Of a stretch of 64,000 nucleotides of DNA, positions 46,499-56,276 are shown piece by piece. Origin of the DNA: Mycolicibacter hiberniae (GTDB lineage: Bacteria; Actinomycetota; Actinomycetes; Mycobacteriales; Mycobacteriaceae); the NCBI RefSeq assembly GCF_010729485.1, contig NZ_AP022609.1, forward strand, positions 3,410,001 through 3,474,000. Direction: 5' to 3'. A model generated the notes under the pieces. The model was not told the DNA's origin. It worked only from the letters and a program-made list of their open reading frames with translations, and searched no databases. Each line of letters starts with the position of its first letter. Position 1 is the stretch's first letter. Both the position numbers and the translations under genes were made by a program.

Positions 46499-48334
46499 GT
46501 GAGCCACTACAAGAGCAATGTCCGCGACCAGGTCTTCAACCTCTTTGAGGTATTCGGCCTGGACCAGGTCTTCGGCGAGGGCGACTACGCCGACCTGGAC
46601 CTCGACACCGCTCAGGAGATGCTCGGCGAGATGGTTCGCCTGGCCGAGGGGCCGATTGCCGCATCGTTCGTCGAGGGCGACCGCAACCCCCCGGTGTTCA
46701 ACCCGGAGACCCATTCGGTCACCCTGCCCGAGTCGTTCAAGAAGTCGGTGCGCGCCAATCTGGAAGGCGGCTGGGACCGGGTCGGTGTCATCGAAGAGCT
46801 GGGCGGCGTGCCGATGCCCAAGGCGCTGATGTGGGCCCTGCAGGAGCACATCCTGGGCGCCAACCCGGCGGTGTGGATGTACGGCGGCGGCGCCGGCTTC
46901 GCCAACATCTTCTACAACATCGCCACCGAGGAGCAGAAGAAGTGGGCCGTCCTCGCCGCAGAGCGCGGTTGGGGTTCGACCATGGTGCTCACCGAGCCGG
47001 ACGCCGGCTCGGACGTGGGCGCCGGCCGCACCAAGGCCGTGCAGCAGCCCGACGGCTCGTGGCACATCGAGGGCGTCAAGCGATTCATCACCTCGGCCGA
47101 CTCCGACGACCTGTTCGAGAACATCTTCCACCTGGTGCTGGCCCGCCCCGAGGGCGCCAAGCCGGGCACCAAGGGCCTCTCGTTGTTCTTCGTGCCGAAG
47201 TTCTTGTTCGACTTCGAGACCGGCGAACTCGGTGAGCGCAACGGGGCGTTCGTCACCAACGTCGAACACAAGATGGGCCTGAAGGTCTCGGCCACCTGCG
47301 AGTTGACCTTCGGTCAGCACGGAGTGCCGGCCAAGGGCTGGCTGGTCGGCGACGTCCACAACGGAATCGCGCAGATGTTCGAGGTCATCGAGCAGGCCCG
47401 CATGATGGTGGGCACCAAGGCCATCGCCACACTGTCCACCGGCTACCTCAACGCGCTGGCATACGCCAAGGAACGGGTGCAGGGCGCCGACCTGACCCAG
47501 ATGACCGACAAGACCGCGCCGCGGGTGACCATCACCCACCACCCGGACGTCCGTCGGTCCCTGATGACCCAGAAGGCCTACGCCGAGGGCCTGCGGGCGC
47601 TCTACATGTACACCGCGACCTTCCAGGACGCCCCGGTGGCCAAGGCGCTGCACGGGGTGGACGCCGACCTCGCGGTCCGGATCAACGACCTGATGCTGCC
47701 GGTCGTCAAGGGCGTCGGCTCCGAGCAGGCCTACGCCAAGCTCACCGAGAGCCTTCAGACCCTGGGTGGCTCGGGCTTCCTCCAGGACTACCCGATCGAG
47801 CAGTACATCCGGGACGCCAAGATCGACTCCCTCTACGAGGGCACCACGGCAATTCAGGCCCAGGACTTCTTCTTCCGCAAGATCATCCGCGACAAGGGTG
47901 TCGCCCTGGGCCACCTGGCCGGCGAGATCGAGACGTTCATCAAGAACGAGACCGGCAACGGCCGGTTGAAGGCCGAACGGGAACTGCTGGCCTCCGCCCT
48001 GGCCGACGTGCAGGGCATGGCGGCGGCGCTGACCGGCTACCTGATGGCCGCGCAGGAAGATGCCTCCAGCATCTACAAGGTGGGCCTCGGCTCGGTGCGC
48101 TTCCTGATGAGCGTCGGCGACCTGATGATCGGCTGGTTGCTGACCCGCCAGGCCGCCGTGGCAGTGGCCAAGCTCGACGCCGGCGCGCAGGGGGCCGACC
48201 GGTCCTTCTACGAGGGCAAGATCGCGGTGGCGTCGTTCTTCACCAAGAACTTCCTGCCGTTGCTGACCAGCACTCGCTCGGTGATCGAGGCCATCGACAA
48301 CGACATCATGGAGCTCGACGAAGCAGCGTTCTAA
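46499..48334 (+). CDS. fadE5: Acyl-CoA dehydrogenase FadE5
   Basis: 611-residue long-type acyl-CoA dehydrogenase. [16 protein letters not shown] at the N-terminus, [15 protein letters not shown] near 161-175 and [15 protein letters not shown] near 198 at the flavin site, [32 protein letters not shown] near 423-455 with the C-terminal helical domain as in the large ACAD9-like enzymes. Oxidises a wide range of acyl-CoAs in known FadE5. Start GTG 46499 right after GAGGAGGAAGA. Equivalent to Rv0244c; expression probably controlled through site A. Confidence 0.93.
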   Translation: MSHYKSNVRDQVFNLFEVFGLDQVFGEGDYADLDLDTAQEMLGEMVRLAEGPIAASFVEGDRNPPVFNPETHSVTLPESFKKSVRANLEGGWDRVGVIEELGGVPMPKALMWALQEHILGANPAVWMYGGGAGFANIFYNIATEEQKKWAVLAAERGWGSTMVLTEPDAGSDVGAGRTKAVQQPDGSWHIEGVKRFITSADSDDLFENIFHLVLARPEGAKPGTKGLSLFFVPKFLFDFETGELGERNGAFVTNVEHKMGLKVSATCELTFGQHGVPAKGWLVGDVHNGIAQMFEVIEQARMMVGTKAIATLSTGYLNALAYAKERVQGADLTQMTDKTAPRVTITHHPDVRRSLMTQKAYAEGLRALYMYTATFQDAPVAKALHGVDADLAVRINDLMLPVVKGVGSEQAYAKLTESLQTLGGSGFLQDYPIEQYIRDAKIDSLYEGTTAIQAQDFFFRKIIRDKGVALGHLAGEIETFIKNETGNGRLKAERELLASALADVQGMAAALTGYLMAAQEDASSIYKVGLGSVRFLMSVGDLMIGWLLTRQAAVAVAKLDAGAQGADRSFYEGKIAVASFFTKNFLPLLTSTRSVIEAIDNDIMELDEAAF

Positions 48335-48352
48335 GCGCTGACCGCAGGCCGC

Positions 48353-48385
48353 GCAGGCCCCCGGGGAGACCCCCTGGGGGCCTGC
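48353..48385 (+). terminator. GC-rich hairpin after fadE5
   Basis: Stem GCAGGCCCCC (48353-48362) pairs with GGGGGCCTGC (48376-48385), with an inner GGGG/CCCC stem. Starts 19 bases after the fadE5 stop. No T-tract follows, as is common for mycobacterial terminators. Confidence 0.6.
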
Positions 48386-48468
48386 TGCCGTTGGGGCACC
48401 GGCGGGTTGTCCTGATTTGTGGGATGTATGGCGTAGACGCCACCGCCCGTGCGCCGGAGACTGATCGC

Positions 48469-49437
48469 ATGGCACGCAAGGTCGTCATCCTGGGCTACGC
48501 CGGGATTCAGGCGCTGGACGTGTTCGGGCCGTCCGAAGTGTTCGCCACCGCCACGTTGGCGGCGCTCGCCCTGGGCGGCGACCACGATGGCTACGAGGTC
48601 ACGGTGGCCAGCGCCGACGGCGCGCCGATCGCCACCAGCAGCGGACTCACGCTGCAGCCCAGCCCCCTGCCCGCACCCGACGAGTCCATCGACACCCTGC
48701 TGCTGCCCGGCGGGGTGGGCATCCATGCCGCACAGGCAGACCCGGCCACCATCGCCTGGATCCGCCGCGCCTCCGCCCACGCCCGGCGGGTGGTCAGCGT
48801 GTGCACCGGTGCGTTCCTGGCCGCCCAGGCGGGCCTGCTCGACGGATGCCGGGCCACCACGCATTGGGCGTTCGCCGAGGCCCTGGCCCGGCAGTTCCCG
48901 GCCGTCACCGTCGACCCGGAGCCGATCTTCCTGCGTAGTTCGGACACGGTCTGGACCGCGGCCGGAGTCACCGCCGGCATCGATCTGTCCCTGACGCTGG
49001 TCGAAGAGGACCTGGGGACCGAGGTGGCACAGACGGCGGCCCGCTGGCTGGTGCTGTATCTGCGCCGACCCGGCGGTCAGTCCCAGTTCGCGGCGCCCGG
49101 GTGGCTCCCGCGCGCCCGCCGGGCGCCCATCCGCGAGGTGCAGGAACTGATCGACTCGCAACCGGGTGGGCCACACCGGCTCACCGAGCTGGCCGCCCAC
49201 GCCGCGATGAGCCCCCGCCACTTCACCCGGGTCTTCACCGGCGAGGTGGGCATGACGCCGGCCGCCTACGTCGAGCGCGTACGCACCGAGGCCGCGCGCC
49301 GGCAACTCGAGGAGACCGACGACACCGTCGTGGCGATCGCCGGCCGCTGCGGGTTCGGCACCGCAGAGACGCTGCGGCGCACGTTTCTTCGCCGACTCGG
49401 CGTCTCACCCGATCACTACCGCAAGACGTTCGCCTGA
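48469..49437 (+). CDS. GlxA-like regulator: DJ-1/PfpI domain plus AraC helix-turn-helix
   Basis: 322 residues from ATG 48469, eight bases after GGAGA. Residues about 1-190 are a DJ-1/PfpI domain (VVILGYAGIQALDVFGPSEVF, nucleophile-elbow Cys in VSVCTGAFLAAQAGLL). The last 100 residues form an AraC double helix-turn-helix (LTELAAHAAMSPRHFTRVF and AIAGRCGFGTAETLRRTFLRRLGVSP). Such regulators often control the gene next door; the following PfpI gene starts 10 bases later. Not present at this place in M. tuberculosis as I recall it. Confidence 0.9.
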   Translation: MARKVVILGYAGIQALDVFGPSEVFATATLAALALGGDHDGYEVTVASADGAPIATSSGLTLQPSPLPAPDESIDTLLLPGGVGIHAAQADPATIAWIRRASAHARRVVSVCTGAFLAAQAGLLDGCRATTHWAFAEALARQFPAVTVDPEPIFLRSSDTVWTAAGVTAGIDLSLTLVEEDLGTEVAQTAARWLVLYLRRPGGQSQFAAPGWLPRARRAPIREVQELIDSQPGGPHRLTELAAHAAMSPRHFTRVFTGEVGMTPAAYVERVRTEAARRQLEETDDTVVAIAGRCGFGTAETLRRTFLRRLGVSPDHYRKTFA

Positions 49438-49447
49438 AAGGAAAGCC

Positions 49448-50176
49448 ATGCAGATCGCCGTCGTGCTCTACCCCGGCTTCACCGCCCTGGACTTCATCGG
49501 CCCCTACGAGGTGCTGCGCTGGCTTCCGGACGCCCACGTGCGGTTCGTCTGGCACACACCGGGTCCGGTCACGGCGGACTCCGGCGTCCTGGTTGTCGGC
49601 GCGACCCATTCCTTCGACGAGACCCCCTCCCCCGACCTGATCGTGATCCCCGGCGGGATGACGACCATGGAGCACGCCCGCGACGAGAAGCTGCTGGACT
49701 GGGTCCGGACCGCTCACCGCACGGCGGCCTGGACAACATCGGTGTGTTCGGGTTCGATCGTCCTGGGCGCAGCCGGGTTGCTGGCCGGCAAGCGGGCCAC
49801 CTCGCACTGGATGGCGCTGCCCGCCCTGAAAGCCTTCGGCGCCACCGCGATCGGCGACGAGCGCATCGTCCACGACGGGGACATCGTCACCTGCGCGGGC
49901 GTGTCGGCCGGCATCGACCTCGGCCTGTGGCTGGCCGGCCAGATCGGCGGGGAAGGTCGCGCCAAGGCCATTCAACTGTCGATCGAATACGACCCGCAGC
50001 CGCCGTTCGACTCCGGCCACACCTCCAAGGCATCGGTGCCGACCAAGACGGCGGCCACCGCTCTGATGGCGCGTGAACTGGCGAAGCCGGCCCGGCTGAA
50101 AGCCAGCGCCCTGCTGTTGTGGGATCAGGCACTCGGCGCGGTGCGCGGCCGTAGTGCCGAAACGGTCCGCCGTTGA
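49448..50176 (+). CDS. DJ-1/PfpI-family protein (isonitrile-hydratase-like)
   Basis: 242 residues. VVLYPGFTALDFIGPYEVLRWLP at the N-terminus, IVIPGG near 73, and the active-site Cys in TSVCSGSIVLGAAGLLAGKRATSHW near 99. This arrangement is that of isonitrile hydratase-like and related PfpI enzymes. ATG 49448 after GAAAGGAAA. Co-transcribed with the GlxA-like regulator; the pair probably forms a small detoxification unit. Reaction not assignable. Confidence 0.87.
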   Translation: MQIAVVLYPGFTALDFIGPYEVLRWLPDAHVRFVWHTPGPVTADSGVLVVGATHSFDETPSPDLIVIPGGMTTMEHARDEKLLDWVRTAHRTAAWTTSVCSGSIVLGAAGLLAGKRATSHWMALPALKAFGATAIGDERIVHDGDIVTCAGVSAGIDLGLWLAGQIGGEGRAKAIQLSIEYDPQPPFDSGHTSKASVPTKTAATALMARELAKPARLKASALLLWDQALGAVRGRSAETVRR

Positions 50177-50220
50177 ATCCCCTCAGTTCAACGGCGGACC
50201 GGAGCAGGCGGCTCGGCTAC

Positions 50221-50240
50221 GGTCACCGGTTCGGGTGACC
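50221..50240. terminator. Hairpin between convergent PfpI and fadA2 genes
   Basis: GGTCACC-N6-GGTGACC, perfect 7-base arms, 44 bases after the PfpI stop and 75 bases beyond the fadA2 stop. Could be a bidirectional terminator; no T-tract. Confidence 0.4.
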
Positions 50241-50314
50241 ACGGCGGAACAGGGCCCGTGCCCGGTCTACCCGGCGACGCCGCAACTCAAACGTCGCATG
50301 GCGGCGCCGGTCGT

Positions 50315-51649
50315 CTAACCCTCGAGGATGGCGGCCACGCCCTGGCCTCCGGCGGCACAGATCGAGATCAGCGCACGCACCGGCTTGTTCTTCGCGGCAC
50401 CCTTCTTGGCTGCCTTCGCCTCCGCGATCTGCTTTGCCGCCTGTGCCACGATCCGGCCGCCGGTGGCCGCGAACGGGTGCCCGGACGCCAGCGACGACCC
50501 GTTGACGTTGAGCTTCGACCGATCGATGGCCCCCAGCGCCGCATCCAGCCCGAGCCGCTGCTTGCAGTACTCCGGCGACTCCCAGGCCGCCAGATGGCAC
50601 AGAACCGTGGCCGCGAAAGCCTCGTGGATCTCGTAGAAGTCGAAGTCCTGCAGGGTCAGCCCGTTGCGCGCCAGCAGACGCGGCACCGCGTAGGTCGGGG
50701 CCATCAGCAGGCCGTCGGCGCCGTTGACGTAGTCGACCGCCGCCGTCTCGGCGTCCACGAAGTAGGCCAGCGGAGTCAGGCCGCGCGCCGCGGCCCACTC
50801 CTCGCTGGCAAACAGCGCCACCGAGGCTCCATCGGTGAGCGGAGTGGAGTTGCCCGCCGTCATGGTGGCGTCGCCGGCCTTCGTGCCGAACACCGGCTTG
50901 AGCGTGGCGAGCTTCTCCGGGCTGGACTGCGGCCGCAGGTTGTCGTCGCGGTAGAGCCCCTGGAAGGGCGTGACGAGGTCGTCGAAGAAGCCGCGATCGT
51001 AGGCGGCCGCCATGTTGCGGTGACTGGCCGCGGCGAGCTCGTCCTGGTCGATCCGCTTGATTCCCATCGCCTTGGTGGTGATGGCCTGGTGCTCGCCCAT
51101 CGACAGACCGGTGCGGGCCTCCTTGTTGGCCGGAATTTCGACACCCAGCGCTGCGGGCAGCTTGCCGACCAGCTTCAACCGCTGCGTGGTGGACTTGGCC
51201 CGGCGCAGCGCGAGCAGCGTGCGGCGCAGTTCGTTGCCGATCGCCAGCGGCGCATCGGAGGTGGTGTCCACTCCCCCGGCGGCGGCGATCTCGTAGCGGC
51301 CGGCAGCGATCCCGTCTGCGGCGCAGATCGCTGCCTGCAGCCCGGTGCCGCAGGCCTGCTGCAGGTCGAACGCCGGGGTGTAGGGCGACAGCGCCGAACC
51401 CAGGACGCACTCGCGAATCAGGTTGAAGTCACGGCTGTGCTTGAGCACCGCCCCGCCGACCACCGCGTCCAGCTTCTCGCCGGACAGGCTGAAACGGTCG
51501 ACGAGACCGCCCAGCGCCGCGGTGAACATGTCCTGGTTGGACGCGTTGGCGTAGGCGCCGTCCGAACGCGCGAAAGGAATGCGATTGCCGCCGAGAACAG
51601 CGACGCGACGACGCGTACCGGCGGGTTGAGCAGCAGATGCAGATGACAC
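50315..51649 (-). CDS. fadA2: Acetyl-CoA acyltransferase (thiolase) FadA2
   Basis: 444 residues. Thiolase with the acyl-accepting Cys in DLQQACGTGLQAA near 97, the His in YEIHEAFAATVL near 358 and the C-terminal Cys/Gly loop CAAGGQGVAAI near 433. Cleaves 3-ketoacyl-CoA or forms it in reverse. Start GTG 51649. It diverges from fabG4 over a 136-base region with the TTACTC palindrome. Equivalent to Rv0243. With fadE5, fabG4 and htdX it covers the reactions of a full beta-oxidation cycle. Confidence 0.93.
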   Translation of the reverse strand: MSSASAAQPAGTRRRVAVLGGNRIPFARSDGAYANASNQDMFTAALGGLVDRFSLSGEKLDAVVGGAVLKHSRDFNLIRECVLGSALSPYTPAFDLQQACGTGLQAAICAADGIAAGRYEIAAAGGVDTTSDAPLAIGNELRRTLLALRRAKSTTQRLKLVGKLPAALGVEIPANKEARTGLSMGEHQAITTKAMGIKRIDQDELAAASHRNMAAAYDRGFFDDLVTPFQGLYRDDNLRPQSSPEKLATLKPVFGTKAGDATMTAGNSTPLTDGASVALFASEEWAAARGLTPLAYFVDAETAAVDYVNGADGLLMAPTYAVPRLLARNGLTLQDFDFYEIHEAFAATVLCHLAAWESPEYCKQRLGLDAALGAIDRSKLNVNGSSLASGHPFAATGGRIVAQAAKQIAEAKAAKKGAAKNKPVRALISICAAGGQGVAAILEG

Positions 51650-51718
51650 GGTCTCTCCGATGTGATGCTGGGTCCCCCCGCGTTGCCGGGGACGGTCGGA
51701 CTGATACTACCCAGTATT

Positions 51719-51734
51719 CTTACTCTGGAGTAAG
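51719..51734. promoter_or_regulatory. TTACT-type palindrome between fadA2 and fabG4 (site B)
   Basis: CTTACTCTGGAGTAAG, a perfect palindrome, 52 bases before fabG4 and 70 before fadA2. Shares TTACT-N4-RGTAA with sites A and C. Placed to control both divergent genes. Confidence 0.7.
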
Positions 51735-51785
51735 TTCGTTGTCGACACCGCGCACCAGGCACGTCCTCACACGGAAGGCAGCTCA

Positions 51786-53150
51786 GTGGCCCCGAAGTTC
51801 TCGTCGGACCTGTTGTCCCAGATCCTCAACTCCGCCCCCGGATCGTTCCTGTCCAAGCAGCTCGGCGTACCGCAGGCCGAGAACCTGCGCCGTTACCGGG
51901 TCGGCGAACCCGCGCTGGCCGGACCGCTGCTGATCGGCGGCGCGGGCCGGGTCGCCGAGCCGCTGCGGGCCGCGCTGGCCGACGACTACCAGCTTGTCGG
52001 CGACAACCTCGGCGGCCGGTGGGCCGACTCCTTCGGCGGGCTGGTCTTCGATGCGACCGGCATCACCGCGCCCGCGGGGCTGACCGCACTGCACGAGTTC
52101 TTCACCCCACTGCTGCGCAACGTCGGCCGCTGCGGCCGGCTGGTGGTCGTGGGCACCACGCCGGAGGCGGCCGGCAGCGTCGATGAGCGGATCGCCCAGC
52201 GGGCGCTGGAAGGCTTCACCCGCTCACTGGGCAAGGAATTGCAGCGCGGCGCCACGGTGCAGCTGGTGTATCTGTCGCCGGACGCCAAGCCCGGCGCCAC
52301 CGGTCTGGAATCGACGCTGCGATTCATTCTCTCGGCCCGCTCGGCGTACGTCGACGGCCAGGTGTTCTACGTGGGCGCCGACGACGCGACCGCCCCAGCC
52401 GACTGGGACAAGCCGCTGGAGGGCAAGGTCGCGATCATCACCGGCGCGGCCCGCGGCATCGGTGCCACCATCGCCGAGGTGTTCGCCCGTGACGGCGCCA
52501 CGGTGGTGGCGATCGACGTTCCGGCCGCCGCCGAGGCACTCAACGCGACCGCCGCCCGGGTGGGCGGCACCGCGCTGGCGCTGGACGTCACCGCCGACGA
52601 CGCCGTGGAGCAGATCACCGCCCACCTCAAGCAGCACCACGACGGCAGGGCCGAGGTACTGGTCAACAACGCCGGCATCACCCGCGACAAGTTGCTGGCC
52701 AACATGGACGACAGCCGCTGGAACGCTGTCCTGGCGGTCAACCTGCTTGCCCCGCAACGCCTTACCGAGGGGCTGGTCGCCAACGGCAGCATCGGTGCGG
52801 GCGGCCGGGTGATCGGCCTGTCATCGATGGCCGGGATCGCGGGCAACCGGGGTCAGACGAACTACGCGGCCACCAAGGCCGGGATGATCGGCCTGACCGA
52901 GGCGTTGGCTCCGGCGCTGGCGGAGAAGGGCATCACGATCAACGCGGTGGCCCCGGGCTTCATCGAAACGGAGATGACGGCGGCGATCCCGCTGGCCACC
53001 CGCGAGGTCGGCCGCCGGCTGAACTCACTGTTCCAGGGCGGCCAGCCCGTCGACGTCGCCGAGCTGATCGGCTACTTCGCCAGCCCGGCCTCCAATGCGG
53101 TGACCGGCAACACCATCCGGGTCTGCGGCCAAGCCATGCTGGGCGCCTGA
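51786..53150 (+). CDS. fabG4: High-molecular-weight 3-oxoacyl reductase FabG4
   Basis: 454 residues, larger than ordinary FabG because of an N-terminal flavodoxin-like domain (1 to about 205; begins [19 protein letters not shown]). The C-terminal SDR has [16 protein letters not shown] near 219, [14 protein letters not shown] near 296, catalytic Ser in SSMAGIAGN near 347 and YAATKAG near 360. NADH-dependent 3-ketoacyl-CoA reductase. Start GTG 51786. Upstream of htdX on the same strand (79-base gap). Equivalent to Rv0242c. Confidence 0.94.
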   Translation: MAPKFSSDLLSQILNSAPGSFLSKQLGVPQAENLRRYRVGEPALAGPLLIGGAGRVAEPLRAALADDYQLVGDNLGGRWADSFGGLVFDATGITAPAGLTALHEFFTPLLRNVGRCGRLVVVGTTPEAAGSVDERIAQRALEGFTRSLGKELQRGATVQLVYLSPDAKPGATGLESTLRFILSARSAYVDGQVFYVGADDATAPADWDKPLEGKVAIITGAARGIGATIAEVFARDGATVVAIDVPAAAEALNATAARVGGTALALDVTADDAVEQITAHLKQHHDGRAEVLVNNAGITRDKLLANMDDSRWNAVLAVNLLAPQRLTEGLVANGSIGAGGRVIGLSSMAGIAGNRGQTNYAATKAGMIGLTEALAPALAEKGITINAVAPGFIETEMTAAIPLATREVGRRLNSLFQGGQPVDVAELIGYFASPASNAVTGNTIRVCGQAMLGA

Positions 53151-53229
53151 CCCCCACCCCGACAACGATGCCGTGGGACCGTCGGCCGCGCTGCGGCGGG
53201 GACTCCCGTGATGAAAAGGAAGGGCAGCT

Positions 53230-54081
53230 GTGAGTGAAGTGACGCAGCCGAGCGGGTTGAGAAACATGGTGCGCGCGGTCGCCGGGGCACTGCCCTTCGT
53301 CCCGCGCAGTGAGACCCTGCCGAACCGGACACTGCGGGTCGACGAGCTGACCATCGATCCCGAACACGTAGCCGCCTACGCGGCCGTCACCGGATTACGG
53401 TTCGCCGACCAGGTCCCGCTGACTTATCCCTTCGCGCTGACGTTTCCGATGGTGATGGCGCTGGCGACCGGGTTCGACTTCCCCTTCGCGGCAATGGGCT
53501 CGGTGCACACCGAGAACCGCATCACGCGCCACCGCCCGATCGCGGTCACCGACACGGTCGGGGTGACGGTTCGGGCGGCGAACCTGCGGGAGCACCGCAA
53601 GGGTTTGTTGGTCGACATCCTCACCGACATCAACGTCGGCAACGAACCGGTCTGGAATCAGGTGACCACGTTCTTGCATCAGCAGCGCACCAGCCTGTCC
53701 GATGAGCCCAAGCCCGAACCGGCCAAGCCGCCCAAACTGGGCCCGCCCAACGCGGTGCTACGGGTCACCCCCGGGCAGATTCGGCGCTACGCATCGGTGA
53801 GCGGAGACCACAACCCGATCCACACCAGCTCGATCGGCGCCAAGTTGTTCGGGTTTCCGACCGCTATCGCGCACGGGATGTTCTCGGCGGCCACGGTGCT
53901 GGCCAACATCGAAGGCGTGCTTCCCGATGCGGTCGATTACTCGGTGCGGTTCGGCAAGCCGATGCTGCTACCGGCCAGCCCAGGCCTTTACGTCGACAAG
54001 GTCGACGGCGGCTGGGATCTGGCGCTGCGCAACATCGCCAAGGGCTACCCGTATCTGACCGGGGCGGTGCGGGCGCTGTAG
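53230..54081 (+). CDS. htdX: MaoC-type 3-hydroxyacyl dehydratase HtdX
   Basis: 283 residues; double hot-dog fold. The hydratase motif SGDHNPIHTSSIGAKLFGFPTAIAHGMF is at about 194-221 with the catalytic Asp and His; the N-terminal half is the inactive hot-dog. Works after FabG4 in hydration or dehydration of enoyl/3-hydroxyacyl thioesters. Start GTG 53230 after AAGGAAGGGCAG. Equivalent to Rv0241c. The toxin-antitoxin pair Rv0239/Rv0240 that follows in M. tuberculosis is absent; the tetR gene follows directly. Confidence 0.92.
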   Translation: MSEVTQPSGLRNMVRAVAGALPFVPRSETLPNRTLRVDELTIDPEHVAAYAAVTGLRFADQVPLTYPFALTFPMVMALATGFDFPFAAMGSVHTENRITRHRPIAVTDTVGVTVRAANLREHRKGLLVDILTDINVGNEPVWNQVTTFLHQQRTSLSDEPKPEPAKPPKLGPPNAVLRVTPGQIRRYASVSGDHNPIHTSSIGAKLFGFPTAIAHGMFSAATVLANIEGVLPDAVDYSVRFGKPMLLPASPGLYVDKVDGGWDLALRNIAKGYPYLTGAVRAL

Positions 54082-54097
54082 CCGGCGCAACCCCGGC

Positions 54098-54724
54098 TCA
54101 GCCGGCGGCGACGGCGTCGGTGCCGTCGCGGCCGCCGGGGGCTTCTTTGAGGCCGCGCCAGAACAGATCGATCATCAGTTCGCCGGCTTCGTCCACGCCG
54201 GTGTCGCCGGTGCTGACGCGGCTGGCGATGGCCTCGCCGGCACCCACCAGCGCGACCGCCATGAGTTCGAAGTCGACGCCCGGTTCGGGTTTGCGGGTGC
54301 CGGCGCGCAGCAACCGGCCGACCAGTTCGATGATGCGCTCGCGGCCCTCGCGAACGGTGTGGGCGAACGCCTGCGAACTGGTGGCCTGGGTGTACATCAC
54401 GATCCACGACGCCCGGTTGGCATCGATATAGTGCAGGAACGCCCGAATCGTGTTGCTCAGCATCTCTTTCGGCGGCTGCTGAAAATCGATCCCGGTACGC
54501 AGCGTCTCGACGAAACGGCGCAGTTCCCGGTCCAGGCAGGCCCCGAACAGTTCTTCTTTGGAGCCGTAATACAGGTAGAGCATCGGCTTGGAGATCTGGG
54601 CGGCAGCGGCGATCGAATCCATCGAGGTCTCGTGATAGCCGTTGATCGAGAACATCTGGACCGCGGCGTCGAGCATCTGCTGTTCACGCACGGCCCGCGG
54701 TAACCGTTTGCTACCAGCTGCCAT
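54098..54724 (-). CDS. TetR-family regulator of the fad/fabG4 cluster (Rv0238-like)
   Basis: 208 residues. Helix-turn-helix INGYHETSMDSIAAAAQISKPMLYLYYGSKEELF at about 27-60. The C-terminal domain is of the fatty-acyl-responsive type in length, but the ligand is not shown. Start ATG 54724. Forty bases upstream is a TTACT-type palindrome like those at fadE5 and fabG4/fadA2, so it probably represses itself and those genes. Convergent with htdX (16-base gap). Confidence 0.9.
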   Translation of the reverse strand: MAAGSKRLPRAVREQQMLDAAVQMFSINGYHETSMDSIAAAAQISKPMLYLYYGSKEELFGACLDRELRRFVETLRTGIDFQQPPKEMLSNTIRAFLHYIDANRASWIVMYTQATSSQAFAHTVREGRERIIELVGRLLRAGTRKPEPGVDFELMAVALVGAGEAIASRVSTGDTGVDEAGELMIDLFWRGLKEAPGGRDGTDAVAAG

Positions 54725-54762
54725 CGCCTCGAGGTCCTTCCACGTTCCCCCTCCGGCGCGAT

Positions 54763-54778
54763 CTTACCGAAGAGTAAC
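54763..54778. promoter_or_regulatory. TTACT-type palindrome before tetR (site C)
   Basis: On the minus strand GTTACTCTTCGGTAAG, matching sites A (46436) and B (51719). It lies 39 bases before the tetR start, between tetR and the 3' end of lpqI. Autoregulation is the simplest reading. Confidence 0.65.
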
Positions 54779-54798
54779 TTGGCTTCCTGCTGCCGGGA

Positions 54799-55977
54799 TC
54801 ACCCGTGGCAGTGCGTACCTGGCCGCTTGACCGCAGCCACCCGGGCCAACGAGGCGTCGATGGCCTCCTGCTTGAGCTCACCGGCCGACACCGCCTGCTC
54901 CAACCGATCGAGCACCGCCGGCACCTCGTCGGTGGTGACCCACAGCGCCACGTCGACACCGGCCGCAAGGCTGCGCAGCACCGCCTCGGCGACCCCGTAG
55001 TGCTCGGTGATCGCCGCCATCGACGACAGATCGTCGCTGAACACCGGACCGTCGAAAGCCGGTGCGCGATAACCGGTGCCGGTGCGCAGCAGCTCGACGG
55101 CCGCCGGGCTCAGGCTGGCCGGGTCCTCGGTGAGCCCGGGGACCTCCAGGTGGCCCATCATGACCGCTACCGGGGCCTGGGTCACTAGCGTGCGGTAGGG
55201 AATCAGGTCGTTCTCCTGCAACTGCGGCAGGTCCGGCGTGATCACCACGCCGGCGGTGTGCGAGTCGCCGGAGCCGTGGCCGTGGCCGGGGAAGTGTTTG
55301 AGCACCGGCAGCAGCCCGGCGTCCCGCAATCCCTGGGCGTATGCGCCGGCGTACTCGGTGACCTTGGCCGGGTCCGCCCCGAAGGACCGGTCACCGATCA
55401 CGGTGTCGTCATCGGTGTCGGCGTCCACGACGTCGACCACCGGCGCGAAGTCGACGGTGATGCCCAGCTCGGCCATCTTGCGGCCGCGCTGCGCCGCCAG
55501 CTCGCGGACCTGCTCGGCGCTGTTGGTCTGCGCGAGTTCCTTGGCCGACGGCGACGATCCGATCAGCGACGACAGCCGCGACACCCGACCGCCCTCCTCG
55601 TCCACGCTGACCGCCAGCGGCAGCGGGCCGGTGGGGGCCTGGCTCTCCTTGATCTCCTTCAGCGAACCATCGGTGAGGATGGACAACTCAGTCCAGCTGC
55701 CGATGAAGATGCCGCCGACGTGGTGATCGGTGACGACCGCGCGGGCGTCGGCCGCGTCGCGGATGCCCACCATCACCAGCTGCGCCAGCTTGTCGCGCAC
55801 CGACAGGGCGGACAGCTGCTCACACACCGGGTCCGCTGCCGGGGAGGCGGCCGTCGGGGCGGCCTCAGACGACGGCGCGGGCGTCTCGTCGCGGTGCGAG
55901 CACGACGTGACAAGTGCCGGCAGCGCTACGGCGGCCAGCAACAGACCGGGCAGTTGTCGAGTCAGCGTTCCAGGCAT
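54799..55977 (-). CDS. lpqI: Lipoprotein beta-N-acetylglucosaminidase LpqI (NagZ-like)
   Basis: 392 residues. Signal peptide with lipobox ALVTSC (Cys26), so anchored outside the membrane. Glycoside hydrolase family 3 with the NagZ motif KHFPGHGHGSGDSHTAG near 225-241 holding the catalytic Asp/His pair. Releases N-acetylglucosamine from cell-wall fragments in peptidoglycan recycling. Start ATG 55977. Equivalent to Rv0237. Divergent from the small secreted-protein gene. Confidence 0.92.
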   Translation of the reverse strand: MPGTLTRQLPGLLLAAVALPALVTSCSHRDETPAPSSEAAPTAASPAADPVCEQLSALSVRDKLAQLVMVGIRDAADARAVVTDHHVGGIFIGSWTELSILTDGSLKEIKESQAPTGPLPLAVSVDEEGGRVSRLSSLIGSSPSAKELAQTNSAEQVRELAAQRGRKMAELGITVDFAPVVDVVDADTDDDTVIGDRSFGADPAKVTEYAGAYAQGLRDAGLLPVLKHFPGHGHGSGDSHTAGVVITPDLPQLQENDLIPYRTLVTQAPVAVMMGHLEVPGLTEDPASLSPAAVELLRTGTGYRAPAFDGPVFSDDLSSMAAITEHYGVAEAVLRSLAAGVDVALWVTTDEVPAVLDRLEQAVSAGELKQEAIDASLARVAAVKRPGTHCHG

Positions 55978-56102
55978 CGCACCATGCTGTCACGGGCGGA
56001 ACAACCGGGCACACAAGGCCCACATGCTAGTTTGGCGGGCGGGGGCCAGCGGGGGTGATGGCCCCGACGAACACGTCACGAGAGTGCAGAAGGAGCCTGA
56101 CC

Positions 56103-56276
56103 ATGCCTCGGTTCGTGGTACCGGCCGCCATCAGCATCGTCGTGGGGGTGTTACTCGGTGCCGCCGCCGTCTTCGGGGTCACGCTCATGGTGCAGCAGGA
56201 CACCAAGCCGCAGATCGCTGGAGGGGACCCGCAGTCTTCGGTGCTGAACAGGGTTGAATACGGCAACCGCGGCTGA
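56103..56276 (+). CDS. Small secreted or membrane protein, DUF2613-like (Rv0236A)
   Basis: 57 residues from ATG 56103 after AAGGAGC. N-terminal hydrophobic helix FVVPAAISIVVGVLLGAAAVFGVTLM, then a short polar tail (QQDTKPQIAGGDPQSSVLNRVEYGNRG). Position before aftD matches Rv0236A. Its 3' end overlaps the apparent start of aftD by 23 bases, so the two are coupled. Function unknown. Confidence 0.85.
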   Translation: MPRFVVPAAISIVVGVLLGAAAVFGVTLMVQQDTKPQIAGGDPQSSVLNRVEYGNRG

